The translations under genes and the position numbers were made by a program. From the NCBI RefSeq assembly GCF_021404545.1, contig NZ_JAAWWD010000060.1, forward strand, positions 118,650 through 182,649: a stretch of 64,000 nucleotides of DNA. The letters are read 5' to 3'. This document shows, in pieces, positions 63,711 to 64,000 of the stretch. Source of the DNA: Aestuariivita sp. (GTDB lineage Bacteria > Pseudomonadota > Alphaproteobacteria > Rhodobacterales > Rhodobacteraceae). The notes under the pieces were generated by a model. That model was not told the DNA's origin, ran no database searches, and saw only the letters and a list, made by a program, of their open reading frames with translations. Every line of letters starts with the position of its first letter. The first letter of the stretch is position 1.

Positions 63711-64000
63711 GGCTTTGTTGCACAAATCCCGCTAGGGATTCATCCCGTGAATCCAGCATGATAGCTGGAGGGCATGAGCAGTTGGGCCCCTACAAAGCAC
63801 AAGACCACGAACTGGTCGGCTTACAATGACAGCCTGAAGCGACGCGGATCGCTATCGATTTGGTTTGATCCGGAGATGGTTCGGGTGCCACCGCCGAGCG
63901 GCAAGCGCGGCCGGCAACAGAGTTTCAGTGATGCTGCGATCCAGGCGGGCCTCACCCTGAAGGGGCTGTTCGGGGGGCCGCTTCGGCAGACAACCGGTTT
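63711..64000 (+). mobile_element. IS5-family insertion sequence, right part outside window
   Basis: The element begins with GGCTTTGTTGCACAAATC, a typical IS5-family terminal inverted repeat, directly inside the integrase frame. A transposase gene starts 63 bases later on the plus strand and runs off the window. The right end and the target duplication are not visible. Confidence 0.85.
63774..64000 (+). CDS. IS5 family transposase, 3' truncated by window end
   Basis: From ATG 63774 the frame is open for 75 codons to the window edge. KHKTTNWSAYNDSLKRRGSL then SIWFDPEM, GKRGRQQSFSDAAIQAGLTL and FGGPLRQTTG match the N-terminal part of IS5/IS903-type DDE transposases (helix-turn-helix region before the first Asp). 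The catalytic DDE residues would lie outside the window. Compared with relatives, FGGPLRQT has Gly where Met or Leu is usual, a small drift. Intactness of the rest cannot be judged. Confidence 0.88.
   Translation, partial: MSSWAPTKHKTTNWSAYNDSLKRRGSLSIWFDPEMVRVPPPSGKRGRQQSFSDAAIQAGLTLKGLFGGPLRQTTG

Overview
The window is GC-rich chromosomal DNA from an alphaproteobacterium of the Rhodobacterales (Roseobacter-type). The main reasons are the gene neighbourhoods: cobS/cobT with a J-domain protein and BolA, tandem DUF2484 genes between murC and murB, and a DUF1127 gene followed by CCUCCUCCC-loop small RNAs. No species is assigned.

Layout. 1-4.9 kb: housekeeping genes (gatB, a hotdog thioesterase, DUF4177, bolA, a J-domain protein). 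4.9-9.8 kb: cobS and cobT, the chaperone-like subunits of aerobic cobaltochelatase. Three other genes separate them: an SNase-like lipoprotein, a small exported protein, and an Asp/Glu-racemase homologue that lacks both catalytic cysteines. 10-15.4 kb: aminopeptidase P, DUF427, a membrane-anchored RTX protein with a CtrA-type site in its promoter, and a CLC chloride channel. 15.6-43.2 kb, minus strand: recN, bamD, lpxC, then the division and cell wall (dcw) cluster. In transcription order this is mraZ-rsmH-ftsL-ftsI-murE-murF-mraY-(insert)-murD-(insert)-ftsW-murG-murC-DUF2484-DUF2484-orf95-murB-ddl-ftsQ-ftsA-ftsZ. Two inserts break the cluster: an SDR gene, a decayed ACT-domain gene and a lower-GC NUDIX gene lie between mraY and murD, and an inverted flavoprotein gene lies between murD and ftsW.

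43.2-45.4 kb: a 1 kb mraZ upstream region with runs of MraZ-like GGG boxes, then a predicted RpoH promoter, a DUF1127 gene and a five-hairpin array that reads as two CcsR/'cuckoo'-type sRNAs. 45.7-55 kb: UvrD/PcrA helicase, a glycosyltransferase, an FMN-dependent alpha-hydroxy-acid dehydrogenase, glutamate dehydrogenase, and three TadE/TadG-like pseudopilin proteins. 55-63 kb: a small membrane protein, pirin, a TetR regulator with its probable operator, a lipoprotein, homoserine dehydrogenase, class II fructose bisphosphatase and recJ. 63-64 kb: tRNA-Glu(TTC) used as an integration site. A tyrosine recombinase gene runs into the tRNA and its 5' part is cut off by an IS5-family element that continues past the window end.

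The most unusual signals are non-coding. (1) Two arrays of abutting ~23-nt palindromes (4897-4989 and 50320-50435) share a TGACRCA-type core but have different, compensating stems. (2) The DUF1127-linked hairpin array (44476-44710) presents CUCCUCCUCCC in its loops. (3) There are candidate cell-cycle sites: TTAA-N7-TTAA before the RTX gene, and a perfect DnaA box with GANTC sites before ftsZ. No CRISPR array, rRNA or complete prophage was seen.
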